Part shown: piece by piece, positions 1 to 8,234 of the stretch
How the letters are laid out: every line of letters begins with the position of its first letter
Position numbering within the stretch: the first letter of the stretch is position 1
Origin: Oscillospiraceae bacterium
GTDB lineage: Bacteria; Bacillota; Clostridia; Oscillospirales; Oscillospiraceae
Reading direction: 5' to 3'
DNA length: 59,150 nucleotides
NCBI GenBank assembly: GCA_009785345.1
Contig: WQWL01000007.1
Coordinates: 1 to 59,150, forward strand
The notes under the pieces: generated by a model
The model's input: the letters and a program-made list of their open reading frames with translations, nothing else
Told to the model about the DNA's origin: nothing
Database searches by the model: none
Position numbers and translations under genes: made by a program

Positions 1-15
1 ATGTATCGTTCCTTG

Positions 16-34
16 CCTTCTTTAGCAAAGAAGG
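16..34. repeat. Short perfect inverted repeat at window start
   Basis: CCTTCTTT (16-23) and AAAGAAGG (27-34) pair across a 3-nt loop. It lies in non-coding sequence and resembles a dispersed intergenic palindrome; no second copy was found in this window. Confidence 0.5.
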
Positions 35-96
35 TGGCCCCGCGGGTCGGATGATTTGAGCCTTTATGCTACGGATAACCTTAAGTTGCTTGCATT

Positions 97-118
97 GGGC
101 GGTTGTCCACAACCGCCC
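97..118. repeat. Perfect 10-bp palindrome upstream of tsaB
   Basis: GGGCGGTTGT (97-106) and ACAACCGCCC (109-118) form a 10-bp stem with a 2-nt spacer. There is no T-tract, so a terminator is not supported. A REP- or MITE-like palindrome is the simplest reading. Positions 1-178 otherwise hold no gene. Confidence 0.5.
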
Positions 119-178
119 CTACGGGCAAACATTTCAAGATACTGAGAAAAATAAACAAAACCTATGGAGAAAAAGATC

Positions 179-889
179 ATGCTAATTTTAGCTTTTGAAT
201 CATCTGCAAAACCGGCATCTGTTGCTGTTTTTGAACAAACCATGTGCACCGATTCTACACGTTTGCCATTTGGCAAGCTAATAGGTCAATATTTTCAAAA
301 TAACGGATTCTCCCATAGCAAGACATTGCTGAGTATGGCTGAATCCTTGCTTAATAATCTTGAGCTGAAGCCAAACGACATAGATCTCGTAGCAGTCGCT
401 AACGGACCTGGCTCATTTACCGGAGTTCGTATTGGTGTTTCTGCTGCGAAAGGATTTGCTTCGGGATTGGATATACCAATATGCGGTGTCTCAACACTCG
501 AAGCTATGGCTCGTCAAACTCGGTTTGACGATATCATCATCTGCCCTGTTATGGATGCCAGGCGGGATCAGGTATATAATGCATTGTTTGCATGGCGTAA
601 TACAGAGCTGATTAGATTGTGTGATGACCGCGCTATTTCTATTGAAGATTTGTATAAGGATTTAAATCACTATTCTCAACCGCCGATGCTTGTCGGTGAT
701 GGTGTTTCTGTTTGCAGAAATCATCAGGGCTTTGCTGATTTTCGCACTACACCAACATTAATACAATATCAAACAGCGTACGGTGTCGCACTAGCTGCTA
801 TGCACGCAAAGCCTGTCCCGGCAACAGAGCTGGAACCATTCTATCTACGCCCCTCACAGGCAGAGCGTGAACGCTCTGCTAGGGGCTAG
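179..889 (+). CDS. tsaB: tRNA threonylcarbamoyladenosine biosynthesis protein TsaB
   Basis: TsaB is the non-catalytic ASKHA-fold partner of TsaD in making N6-threonylcarbamoyladenosine at position 37 of ANN-decoding tRNAs. The protein opens with MLILAFESS, carries the SHSKTLL segment and the family signature GPGSFTGVRIG, and at 236 residues has normal length. The ATG at 179 is chosen over the in-frame ATG at 164 because GGAG (167-170) lies 8 nt before it and because family members begin at this point. The usual neighbours TsaE and RimI are not visible; the gene may be the end of an operon entering from the left. Identification is firm, the exact start slightly less so. Confidence 0.93.
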   Translation: MLILAFESSAKPASVAVFEQTMCTDSTRLPFGKLIGQYFQNNGFSHSKTLLSMAESLLNNLELKPNDIDLVAVANGPGSFTGVRIGVSAAKGFASGLDIPICGVSTLEAMARQTRFDDIIICPVMDARRDQVYNALFAWRNTELIRLCDDRAISIEDLYKDLNHYSQPPMLVGDGVSVCRNHQGFADFRTTPTLIQYQTAYGVALAAMHAKPVPATELEPFYLRPSQAERERSARG

Positions 890-969
890 GGGAAACCAAT
901 GCTGCCAACTTAAGCTGCCTCGTCATTGCAGACTTGATCGAGGTCGCTGACAAAGTGCATATTTTCACC

Positions 970-1050
970 TATCGTCATTGCGGCCTCCGAGCCGCAATCT
1001 GACAGAATCAAGCCTTGTAATAGATCCCGGGTCAAGCCCGGGATGACAAA
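970..1050 (-). repeat. Dispersed ~80-bp palindrome-rich repeat, copy 1
   Basis: The element contains ATTGCGGC/GCCGCAAT (977-984 and 991-998) and a second palindrome, CCCGGGTCAAGCCCGGG, around 1027-1043. The reverse complement of the whole stretch recurs at 16005-16088, where the 22-bp hairpin core is identical. The order of the two palindromes and the linker between them are conserved, so this is one mosaic unit. Confidence 0.8.
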
Positions 1051-1106
1051 TGGGACTTTTCAGCAGCCTCGACTTGATCCGCAATCCCCACAATTGTGCT
1101 TTTGTT

Positions 1107-1138
1107 CATGGGATCCCGGGTCAAGTCCGGGATGACGG
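1107..1138 (-). repeat. Partial copy of the same dispersed repeat
   Basis: GGATCCCGGGTCAAGTCCGG followed by GATGACG repeats the CCGGG half of the element at 970-1050 with one base changed. Only this half is present. Confidence 0.7.
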
Positions 1139-1196
1139 ATGAATTAGTTTTCGTTAAGTTGACAGCATTGTAGGGGAAACTAGCACCCTAATTTTA

Positions 1197-1225
1197 TTGC
1201 AAGTGCAAAAGCCTCGTGTTATAAT
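1197..1225 (+). promoter_or_regulatory. Sigma-A type promoter of the NTPase/TPR operon
   Basis: TTGCAA (1197-1202) and TATAAT (1220-1225) are separated by 17 bp. The start codon lies about 60 nt downstream with AGGAGG 8 nt before it. Confidence 0.65.
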
Positions 1226-1286
1226 CAAACAAGCAAACGATTTACAGCTATTAGCATGCAGTATGTTTCGATAGGAGGACCTCTCA

Positions 1287-2582
1287 ATGAGTAAAAAAGC
1301 TGATTCACTTGTAGATATAATGAATTTATTTAAGCCACACGCGCTGACAGCAGAACAACAGGATTTTTATCAAAAAACATCTGCTGTGAGAGATGGTGAT
1401 CCTTTCGAGTTTCACGATAGCTTGTATAAACGCATCAAAAACTCCGGCACACATGAGCGTTTGCTCGTCGTCGGGCATTTAGGCTGCGGAAAATCTACAG
1501 AGCTGCAAATGCTCACAAAAAAACTCTCTAATGATAAATTTGCGGTGATTTATATTGAAGCACGAGATAGACTGGATTTATTTAACTTTAACTATATTGA
1601 CATTTGTATGCTGATTGTCGAGGACATGACAAAATATGCAAAAGACAACAACCTAAATGTTGATAAGCATATTCTTTCGGCATTTCAAAATGCGCTATCC
1701 ACCAAAACAATTGAAGAATACTGGGGCACGGGAACAGAAATCAGCGCAGATGCTTCTGCTTCTGTATCAGCTACAATTCCCTTTTTTTTGAATTTAATTG
1801 CGAAAATCACATCATCACTCAAAACAGCTTCTGGGATAAAGGAGGAGTTGCGCCATGAAATTGCACCAAGGATAGGTGATGTTGTTGCCGCGCTTAACGC
1901 CTTTGTCGAACACATAAGCGAATTAGCTTCACGTCAAGTTGTAATCATTATAGACGGGCTTGAAAAGTGTCGACAAGAGCGTGTTCGTAATTTGTTCGTT
2001 GAAGATATAACTGCAATTTTAGAAATCAAAGCACATTTAGTTACAACCTGTCCAATTGCATTATACCGCTCAACTGATGCAGGTGTTCTTGCGGGTTACT
2101 TCACCTCACCAGTCGTGATTCCGATGATTAAGACACATTATCAAGACGGCACCCCTTACGAAGATGGAGTTGATGTAATTCGGGAATTGATTTTAAAAAG
2201 AGCTGATCTTTCTTTCTTTGAAGATGGTGTGTTGGATACGATTATTATGAGTGCCGGTGGAAGCCTACGAGATACATGCTACATCTTATCTAATAGTGCT
2301 TTTGCAGCTGATATGCGTGATAGACAAACCATTGATATGGAGTCAGTAGAAGTTGAGTTACGGAAGTTTACATCTGACATCTTTTTCAGAGTAGAGTCAA
2401 GGCTCTTTCCGAAAAATGTGAAAATGATTTATGAGGGAGAGCATCAACCAAAGCAAGACCCTGAATTATCCGAACTTCTGTACTGTGGAGCAGTCTTTGA
2501 ATATAATGGAGACCGTTGGGTAGACCTGCACCCTCTTCTTCGAAAATATATTGATAATCATCCGGGAGTGTTATCAGAGTGA
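1287..2582 (+). CDS. P-loop NTPase, STAND/AAA-like, paired with a TPR protein
   Basis: A 431-residue cytosolic NTPase. The Walker A motif GHLGCGKST is at residues 63-71 and a Walker B-like strand VVIIIDGLEK at 218-227. The rest is mixed alpha/beta with no membrane segment. AGGAGG lies 8 nt before the ATG. The next gene starts inside its stop codon (GTGA overlap), so the two are translationally coupled, and the partner carries kinesin-light-chain-type TPRs. In single-chain STAND proteins an NTPase core is followed by such repeats; here the two parts are separate proteins. The function is unknown. A signalling or phage-defence ATPase is an inference from this architecture only. Confidence 0.7.
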   Translation: MSKKADSLVDIMNLFKPHALTAEQQDFYQKTSAVRDGDPFEFHDSLYKRIKNSGTHERLLVVGHLGCGKSTELQMLTKKLSNDKFAVIYIEARDRLDLFNFNYIDICMLIVEDMTKYAKDNNLNVDKHILSAFQNALSTKTIEEYWGTGTEISADASASVSATIPFFLNLIAKITSSLKTASGIKEELRHEIAPRIGDVVAALNAFVEHISELASRQVVIIIDGLEKCRQERVRNLFVEDITAILEIKAHLVTTCPIALYRSTDAGVLAGYFTSPVVIPMIKTHYQDGTPYEDGVDVIRELILKRADLSFFEDGVLDTIIMSAGGSLRDTCYILSNSAFAADMRDRQTIDMESVEVELRKFTSDIFFRVESRLFPKNVKMIYEGEHQPKQDPELSELLYCGAVFEYNGDRWVDLHPLLRKYIDNHPGVLSE

Positions 2583-4135
2583 GTTCTTCATCTCCATATG
2601 ACGACCTAGAGTTTGAACGCCTTTATCAAAGGCTTCTTCACCAGCATGAGAGCGCATTTTTCTGCATAACTCTCAGTGCTGGGCTTTCTCATGTTGAAAT
2701 TGTAGAAGAAATGGTCGAACGGCTCCCCGTCGGCAAAGCGCAAATTATTGATTTTAAAAATATTGGAAGTGATTATCGCTTTTCATCTGATTTCCTGAGT
2801 ACCTCAATTAAAGAAGGTGCGCATTATATATTTCTTGCTAATTTCCAATTAGCCCGTGGCGATATGTCAGAAGCAGAGTTTTTCCAAGTACTTAATCTGA
2901 GCCGAGATGCTTTAATAGAGTTACCTGTCGTGCTGATATTCATGATGCCACTATATTTCCGCATAGAGATTGCCCGCAAGACACCGGACTTCAATTCATT
3001 CTTCGGCTATCGTGCTGATTTTGAATCAGAGGTCGTTAAGCATGCTCCAGTTGACCCTAGTCCTACAGATGAGTACAGTGAGGCAAAACACGAGCTGCTG
3101 AAATATTATATGGCTGTGTATAATAAACTCACAGATTTTCGCAGCAAAAAAGCGTTTGAAACTGTTCTGCAAATTTTAAAATTAAATACTTTTTTACGAA
3201 CATTATCATCGGTAGAGCAAAATCGCTTCTATTCAGCTTTTATGGAGCTACTGCCATTGTATCAGAATGAATTCGATGGTTCTCCGAGTGATATTGCCGA
3301 TATTTATGATGGACAGGGTGACTATGAGAAGGCACTGGAATGGTACTACAAGGCTCTAAATATTTACGAAAAAACGATTGGAAAAGAGCATCCGTCTACC
3401 GCTACTACATACAACAACATCGCACTTGTATACAAAAATCAAGGAAACTACGAAAAGGCGCTGGAATGGTTCTACAAGGCTCTAAATATTTACGAAAAAA
3501 CGATTGGAAAAGAGCACCCTTCTGCTGCTGCTACATACAACAACATCGCAGGTGTATGCAATGATCAAGGAAACTACGAAAAGGCGCTGGAATGGTACCA
3601 CAAGGCTTTAGATATTTACGAAAAAACGATTGGAAAAGAGCACCCTTCTGCTGCTGCTACATACAACAACATCGCACTTGTATACAAAAATCAAGGAAAC
3701 TACGAAAAGGCGCTGGAATGGTACCACAAGGCTTTAGATATTTGCGAAAAAACGATTGGAAAAGAGCATCCTTCTACTGCTATTACATACAACAACATCG
3801 CACTTGTATACAATAATCAAGGAAACTACGAAAAGGCGCTGGAATGGTTCTACAAGGCTTTAGATATTAAAGAAAAAACGATTGGAAAAGAGCACCCGTC
3901 AACTGCTAATACATACAACAACATCGCATGTGTATACGATAATCAAGGTGACAACGAAAAGGCGCTGGAATGGTTCTACAAGGCTTTAGATATTAAAGAA
4001 AAAACGATTGGAAAAGAGCACCCGTCAACTGCTATTACATACAACAACATCGCAGGTGTATACAAAGATCAGGGCGACCATTCCGAAGCGTTAGATTGGC
4101 GCAATAAGGCTTCAAAAAGCCCTCAAAACCCCTGA
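2579..4135 (+). CDS. Tetratricopeptide (kinesin light chain-type) repeat protein
   Basis: A 518-residue protein starting with GTG inside the stop of the NTPase gene. Residues 1-248 are a unique, mostly helical region of unknown fold. From residue 249, six 42-residue TPR units follow, each close to YEKALEWYYKALNIYEKT then IGKEHPSTATTYNNIALVY, and the protein ends in a degenerate seventh unit. The 42-residue length and the conserved HPSTA segment are typical of TPR_12/kinesin-light-chain repeats, which bind peptides or other proteins. With the coupled NTPase it probably forms a sensor/effector complex. The units are nearly identical even in DNA, which suggests recent amplification. Confidence 0.8.
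   Translation: MSSSSPYDDLEFERLYQRLLHQHESAFFCITLSAGLSHVEIVEEMVERLPVGKAQIIDFKNIGSDYRFSSDFLSTSIKEGAHYIFLANFQLARGDMSEAEFFQVLNLSRDALIELPVVLIFMMPLYFRIEIARKTPDFNSFFGYRADFESEVVKHAPVDPSPTDEYSEAKHELLKYYMAVYNKLTDFRSKKAFETVLQILKLNTFLRTLSSVEQNRFYSAFMELLPLYQNEFDGSPSDIADIYDGQGDYEKALEWYYKALNIYEKTIGKEHPSTATTYNNIALVYKNQGNYEKALEWFYKALNIYEKTIGKEHPSAAATYNNIAGVCNDQGNYEKALEWYHKALDIYEKTIGKEHPSAAATYNNIALVYKNQGNYEKALEWYHKALDICEKTIGKEHPSTAITYNNIALVYNNQGNYEKALEWFYKALDIKEKTIGKEHPSTANTYNNIACVYDNQGDNEKALEWFYKALDIKEKTIGKEHPSTAITYNNIAGVYKDQGDHSEALDWRNKASKSPQNP
3323..4078 (+). repeat. Six tandem 126-bp repeats encoding TPR units
   Basis: Each 126-bp unit encodes one 42-residue TPR. Long stretches such as GAAAAAACGATTGGAAAAGA are the same in all units. 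Most differences cluster in the codons around CHPSTA/TTY and the turn between units. Confidence 0.9.
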
Positions 4136-4146
4136 CTTCCCAAGCC

Positions 4147-6078
4147 TCACTCCACCTCGCTTGCAAGTGTGGCGTATTCTTCCCACTCTTCCATCAAGCC
4201 ATCCAACTTCTGCTGCACGCTTTTTTCCAAATCATCAAGCTCAAGTAGTTTCTCATAATCTGATGAGAACTCGCCTCTTTTTAACTCAATATCATATAAT
4301 TCAACTTCTAGTTTCTCGATTTCACGTTCAAGCTTTCTGAGTTCTTTTTGTATCTCAGAGGGCTTGATTTTCTTTTTGCTCCGGGATTGGTCTTGAGCTT
4401 GCTTTTGCTTCCCCTTGCTCCCGGCAGATGCAGTATTATTCTTACCTACCATCTGTATACCCGGATTCTCCTTCAGCTCGGCCCGCATCGCCATGTACTG
4501 ATCATAGGTGCCTTTGAAGTCAGTCAAAACACCGTTTTCTAACGCCCAAATACGTGTTGCAAATCTGTTTATAAAGTATCTATCATGGGAAATAAACAGT
4601 AATGTTTCATCATATTTTGAAACAGCGCCCTCAATCCACTCACGAGAATTAAGGTCAAGATGGTTGGTTGGTTCGTCAAGAATCAACAAGTTTACTTCGC
4701 TATTCATCAACATACACAAACGCAAGCGACTTTTTTCACCACCGGATAAATCACTCACATATTTGAATACATCTTCACCGGAGAACAAGTATGCACCGAG
4801 TCTGTTTCTTGCTGTTTGCGGACTCTCATTTTGCTCATATACCAATGTGTCAAGTACAGAGCGATATTCATCATTAAATTCAATAATTTGAGGCAAATAT
4901 GCCGGTTTTACAGATGGACCAAGACGTATCATGCCGGAATCAGGCTTCACTTCCTCCATTATCATTTTGATGAGGGTCGTCTTCCCTGTTCCGTTATCAC
5001 CTATGATTACTATTCTTTCTCCGCCCTCTACGAGAAGTTCATCAATATCAATCAGCTTCTTCTCACCATATGATTTTGTGAGACCTTTTATTAGCATAAC
5101 TTCATCACCACGAAATTCACGTCCGGAAAAACTTGCACGCATTGTCCTATCTCTGTCAGGACGGTCGGTTTTGAGCACACGCTCGGCTCGAGTCCTCATT
5201 GCAAATGCTTTTTTCATCATCGTGCTATTACCAAGACCCCAGCCATGCATCCTCTCAGCTGTTGCATTAAGACGCTTTGCTTCTGCTTGCTCACGGGTAT
5301 ATCTTTCCATTTGTTCGTTATAGCGTCTTTTCTTTTCTTGAACATAATAGCTATAGTTCCCACTATAAAATTCAGCTTTACCATTACTTATCTCAATGGC
5401 ACGATTTATTACCCTGTCAAGAAAATATCTGTCATGGGAAATTATCAAAACAGTGCCTTTAAATTTGATTAAAAAATCTTCAAGCCAAATCGTTGCATTC
5501 AAATCCAGATGGTTTGTAGGCTCGTCAAGGAGCAAGATGTCTGTGTCTTCCAATATGAGTCTCGCCAGGTTGATCCTCGTCTTTTCTCCACCAGATAATG
5601 TGTTAAATCGCTGTGCTCTTTGCGCGTTAGGAATTTGCAGACCATTTGCAACTCGATTTAACTCAATCTCGCTGGTGTATCCACCTAATCTATCGTACTC
5701 ATGGGCAAGCTTATCATATTTTTCCAATATATTTTGAGATGCAGAACTTGTCATAACATCTTCAAGCTGCTCCATTTCAGCTTTAATAGAGTAAAGACGG
5801 GAAAACGCAGTACGGAACACATCCTCTGCCGTAAAATCATCGGGAAACTCTGGTATTTGCGAAACCATACCCAACACTTTCGATGATGGTATAACAATAT
5901 CGCCCTCGTCTTCAGAAAGCTCACCGGCAATGATTCTCATCAGTGTGGTCTTGCCCGCACCATTTTTGCCAAGTAAGCCAACGCGCTCACCTTCTGATAC
6001 ATCAAATGTAATGTCATCAAGAATGTCAACGCCCTCTTCAAATGCTTTTTTTATCTTTTGTATAGAAATATCAATCAT
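4147..6078 (-). CDS. ABC-F family ATPase (Uup/EttA-like)
   Basis: A 643-residue soluble protein with two ABC domains and no membrane segments, the hallmark of ABC-F proteins, which act on ribosomes stalled in translation or blocked by antibiotics. Domain 1 has Walker A GKNGAGKTT (37-45), signature LSGGEKTR (161-168) and Walker B with EPTNHLDL (about 182-193). A charged linker carries the P-site tRNA interaction motif region. Domain 2 has GDNGTGKTT, LSGGEKSRL and a second EPTNHLDL. The C-terminus is a lysine-rich linker followed by a coiled coil, as in Uup. The gene is convergent with the TPR gene, only 11 bp away. The ABC-F call is firm, but the subfamily and any resistance role cannot be read from sequence. 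Confidence 0.9.
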   Translation of the reverse strand: MIDISIQKIKKAFEEGVDILDDITFDVSEGERVGLLGKNGAGKTTLMRIIAGELSEDEGDIVIPSSKVLGMVSQIPEFPDDFTAEDVFRTAFSRLYSIKAEMEQLEDVMTSSASQNILEKYDKLAHEYDRLGGYTSEIELNRVANGLQIPNAQRAQRFNTLSGGEKTRINLARLILEDTDILLLDEPTNHLDLNATIWLEDFLIKFKGTVLIISHDRYFLDRVINRAIEISNGKAEFYSGNYSYYVQEKKRRYNEQMERYTREQAEAKRLNATAERMHGWGLGNSTMMKKAFAMRTRAERVLKTDRPDRDRTMRASFSGREFRGDEVMLIKGLTKSYGEKKLIDIDELLVEGGERIVIIGDNGTGKTTLIKMIMEEVKPDSGMIRLGPSVKPAYLPQIIEFNDEYRSVLDTLVYEQNESPQTARNRLGAYLFSGEDVFKYVSDLSGGEKSRLRLCMLMNSEVNLLILDEPTNHLDLNSREWIEGAVSKYDETLLFISHDRYFINRFATRIWALENGVLTDFKGTYDQYMAMRAELKENPGIQMVGKNNTASAGSKGKQKQAQDQSRSKKKIKPSEIQKELRKLEREIEKLEVELYDIELKRGEFSSDYEKLLELDDLEKSVQQKLDGLMEEWEEYATLASEVE

Positions 6079-6207
6079 AGGTTCAGTGTACCGCTATTTG
6101 GCTAACTAGTCAATCTTTGTTGCCGTATTTGTACAACTTGACAACAAGTACATAAATAGGAATTGATTAGATATGAGACTTTGACTTTATATAATTTTCA
6201 AAAGCAC

Positions 6208-6236
6208 TTGATTATTTTTGGGTTTTTATATATAAT
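6208..6236 (+). promoter_or_regulatory. Promoter of the AbrB/PIN module
   Basis: TTGATT (6208-6213), 17-bp spacer, TATAAT (6231-6236). Transcription should start near 6243, at the edge of the palindrome described next. Confidence 0.75.
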
Positions 6237-6243
6237 GAAGCAA

Positions 6244-6261
6244 AGTAGGGTATACCCTACT
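6244..6261. promoter_or_regulatory. Perfect 18-bp palindrome, probable antitoxin operator
   Basis: AGTAGGGTATACCCTACT is a perfect palindrome located at the expected transcription start and 8 bp before the ribosome binding site of the AbrB-type gene. Antitoxins of this fold commonly autorepress by binding such sites; that use here is inferred. Confidence 0.7.
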
Positions 6262-6282
6262 CAATATGTGGAGGTGAATATT

Positions 6283-6546
6283 GTGGTTTTCAATACAGCG
6301 AAAGTTATGTCGAAAGGTCAAATAACATTACCAATTGACATACGAAAAAGCATGGGCCTAGCAACAGGCGATAGAGTAGCTTTGATTTATGAACAAGGCC
6401 GTGTAATTATGGTTAATCCTGCTGTGTATGCAATGGAAACATTGCAAAAAGAAATGGATGGTGAATTTGCAAAAGTCGGGATAAATAGCGAAGATGACAT
6501 TATGGACTTAGTCCGTGAGGTGCGTAAGGAAGTAGAGGGTGTATGA
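6283..6546 (+). CDS. AbrB/SpoVT-type antitoxin
   Basis: An 87-residue DNA-binding antitoxin. The swapped-hairpin AbrB domain is recognisable in AKVMSKGQITLPIDIRKSMG followed by the GDRVALI strand. The C-terminal half, rich in acidic residues, would wrap and inhibit the toxin. The start is taken as GTG at 6283, because GGAGGTG ends 6 nt before it; the longer in-frame reading from 6163 crosses the promoter and operator. The stop overlaps the ATG of the PIN toxin by 4 nt, as usual for toxin-antitoxin pairs. The 18-bp palindrome upstream is the likely autoregulatory site. Confidence 0.85.
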   Translation: MVFNTAKVMSKGQITLPIDIRKSMGLATGDRVALIYEQGRVIMVNPAVYAMETLQKEMDGEFAKVGINSEDDIMDLVREVRKEVEGV

Positions 6547-6944
6547 GGGTTCTGATTGACACCAATGTTCTTGTTTCTGCTGCTTATTCAAAGTTTAGCG
6601 TTCCAAATCAAGCGTACAAAAAAGCAGTTGAGCCACCATATCAGGCATTTGTATGTGAACAGACCGTTGAAGAATTTCGCAGAATTTTCAACAGAAAATT
6701 CCCGGATAAAATTCATGCTTTTGAAAGCTTTATAACAACTGCTTTATCTGTAATAACAGTTCTCTCTGTTCCGCAAAGTTTTCACGCTGACGAAAATGCA
6801 ATAAGAGATGTAGATGACCGCCCAATATTACGAACTGCAATACACGCTAATATTGATATCATTGTGACCGGTGATAAAGATTTCTTAGAATCCGGCTTAA
6901 CCACTCCACAGATAATGACAGCAGCGGATTTTCTAAAACGATAA
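6543..6944 (+). CDS. PIN-domain ribonuclease toxin (VapC-like, PIN_3 type)
   Basis: A 133-residue PIN-domain protein whose family cleaves RNA with a Mg2+ site made of conserved acids. Candidates for the site are D6 in VLIDTN, E43/E44 in TVEEF, D91/D92 in DVDDRPI and D111 and D113 in VTGDKDF; all four clusters are intact, so the protein should be active. It is translationally coupled to the AbrB-type antitoxin by an ATGA overlap. It is closer to PIN_3 (putative toxin) proteins than to classical VapC. The target RNA cannot be inferred. Confidence 0.85.
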   Translation: MRVLIDTNVLVSAAYSKFSVPNQAYKKAVEPPYQAFVCEQTVEEFRRIFNRKFPDKIHAFESFITTALSVITVLSVPQSFHADENAIRDVDDRPILRTAIHANIDIIVTGDKDFLESGLTTPQIMTAADFLKR

Positions 6945-7011
6945 AATAACAATCTCTGGGTTGCTACTCCCATTTCAACATACGGATGAGGTGCGAACTC
7001 AGTATTCTTCA

Positions 7012-7040
7012 TTGACGTTTCATGCGTCATATGGTATTTT
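7012..7040 (+). promoter_or_regulatory. Promoter giving a leaderless araC-type transcript
   Basis: TTGACG (7012-7017), 17-bp spacer, TATTTT (7035-7040). A start 7 nt after the -10 box would fall on the A of the ATG at 7047. No Shine-Dalgarno sequence precedes this ATG. Confidence 0.5.
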
Positions 7041-7046
7041 TTTACA

Positions 7047-7979
7047 ATGAAACAAGAACAACCATCAAAACTTCAATATCGGTATTATGAAGTTCCACCT
7101 GGCAGCCAGGTGTTAGCTCTGCTTGGCTCGACTTGGGTGCGCGAATATGATAACAGTGTAGAGTATTTACATTTCCACAATTGTCTTGAAATCGGATATT
7201 GCTATTCAGGTGGTGGTACATTAACTTTCGGTGAGAAAGTTTTGCCATACGAAGAAAAAATGTTTTCGATTATCCCGGCAAAGTATCCACATAATACAAA
7301 TAGTATTGTGGGTCAAAAATGTCGTTGGGAATTCCTATTTATTAATGTGGATGGTTTTCTCAATAAATTTTTCCCGGATAACTCATTTATACGAAAGCAA
7401 CTTGCAAATAGAATCAGTAAACATGCACATTTACTTAAACATGATGAGAACCCGCAAATTGCTAACCTTATATTATCCATAATGGATGAGCAACGCTCAA
7501 AAGCAGACATGTTTCGCGAGAACACAAGCGGATTGGTACAATCATTACTAATATATATCGCACGATTATGCAACGACGACTCATCCGATACTGAGATTGG
7601 TCGAGATGTTGGTCCTATCGCTGCCGCCATAAACTATGCCGAAAAGAATTTTAGCGAAAAGATAACAGTTTCTATGCTCGCTGATGCTTGTCATATGAGC
7701 GAATCTCACTTCAGAAGATTGTTTGTTCAGTTTATGGGTATTTCACCACTAGCATATGTAAACAGAATGAGAATCGAAGCTGCATGCAGACTACTGCATA
7801 CAACCAATGAATCCATTGGAAATATCGCTGTCAAATGTGGCTTTATCACAATAACTGCATTAAATCGAAATTTTAGAGATGTTGTGGGCATGACACCCAC
7901 GCAATGGCGTATGGATACGACTAATTATGACCGAAGATTGACGAATGATAACATGATGCCATACGAAGGTTGGCGATAA
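7047..7979 (+). CDS. AraC-family transcriptional regulator
   Basis: A 310-residue regulator with an N-terminal cupin-type sensor (LHFHNCLEIGYCYSGGGTL, about residues 32-50) and a C-terminal double helix-turn-helix (about residues 190-295). The second HTH region contains the family pattern NIAVKCGF then FRDVVGMTPTQWR. It sits directly upstream of a sugar ABC importer and beta-galactosidase in the same orientation, so it most likely senses galactose, a galactobiose or a related oligosaccharide and activates that operon. The start has no ribosome binding site, and a good promoter places +1 at this ATG. Confidence 0.88.
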   Translation: MKQEQPSKLQYRYYEVPPGSQVLALLGSTWVREYDNSVEYLHFHNCLEIGYCYSGGGTLTFGEKVLPYEEKMFSIIPAKYPHNTNSIVGQKCRWEFLFINVDGFLNKFFPDNSFIRKQLANRISKHAHLLKHDENPQIANLILSIMDEQRSKADMFRENTSGLVQSLLIYIARLCNDDSSDTEIGRDVGPIAAAINYAEKNFSEKITVSMLADACHMSESHFRRLFVQFMGISPLAYVNRMRIEAACRLLHTTNESIGNIAVKCGFITITALNRNFRDVVGMTPTQWRMDTTNYDRRLTNDNMMPYEGWR

Positions 7980-8015
7980 GTTTGATTCAATTCAAGTCAG
8001 GGATTAGTATCGATA

Positions 8016-8104
8016 CACGAAATGACCATATCCCTATTCATGATTATGCAATACGGATGGATTGATCATAATAGTCGTTTTTGCATAATTTTTGGTCGTT
8101 TTCG
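8016..8104 (+). repeat. Dispersed RND hairpin element, copy A (extended)
   Basis: CACGAAATGACC (8016-8027) pairs over 9 bp with GGTCGTTTTCG (8094-8104). Nested inside is ATTATGCA (8043-8050) / TGCATAAT (8082-8089). The outer arms match copies B, C and D at 9641, 36098 and 59093, but the loop here is 66 nt. It lies upstream of the sugar-binding lipoprotein gene. Confidence 0.6.
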
Positions 8105-8146
8105 CTAACACATTGTTGCAAATACATGTTAACTTAGTAACACAAT

Positions 8147-8176
8147 TTGACACAAATATATGTGTTTCGTTATAGT
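8147..8176 (+). promoter_or_regulatory. Promoter of the sugar ABC importer operon
   Basis: TTGACA (8147-8152), 18-bp spacer, TATAGT (8171-8176). A short inverted repeat, ACACA/TGTGT, overlaps the spacer. An AraC-regulator site would be expected just upstream. Confidence 0.6.
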
Positions 8177-8234
8177 GCACAAACATTTTTGTATAAATGT
8201 GTCAAAAAATTTATAAATGAAGGGATTTATCAAA

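Larger units (their letters stand above)
890..1286. other. Gene-free stretch with dispersed repeats
   Basis: This 397-bp gap holds two copies (one partial) of a GC-rich dispersed repeat and, at its right end, the promoter of the NTPase gene. No coding potential with a credible ribosome binding site was seen before 1287. Confidence 0.7.

Noticed and set aside
3323-4078. Regular repeats resembling a CRISPR array
   Set aside because: The 126-bp period is in frame with a TPR protein and there are no unique spacers of constant length.
4348-5886. Several plus-strand frames of 60-130 codons
   Set aside because: They are shadows of the intact ABC-F gene on the opposite strand and lack ribosome binding sites.
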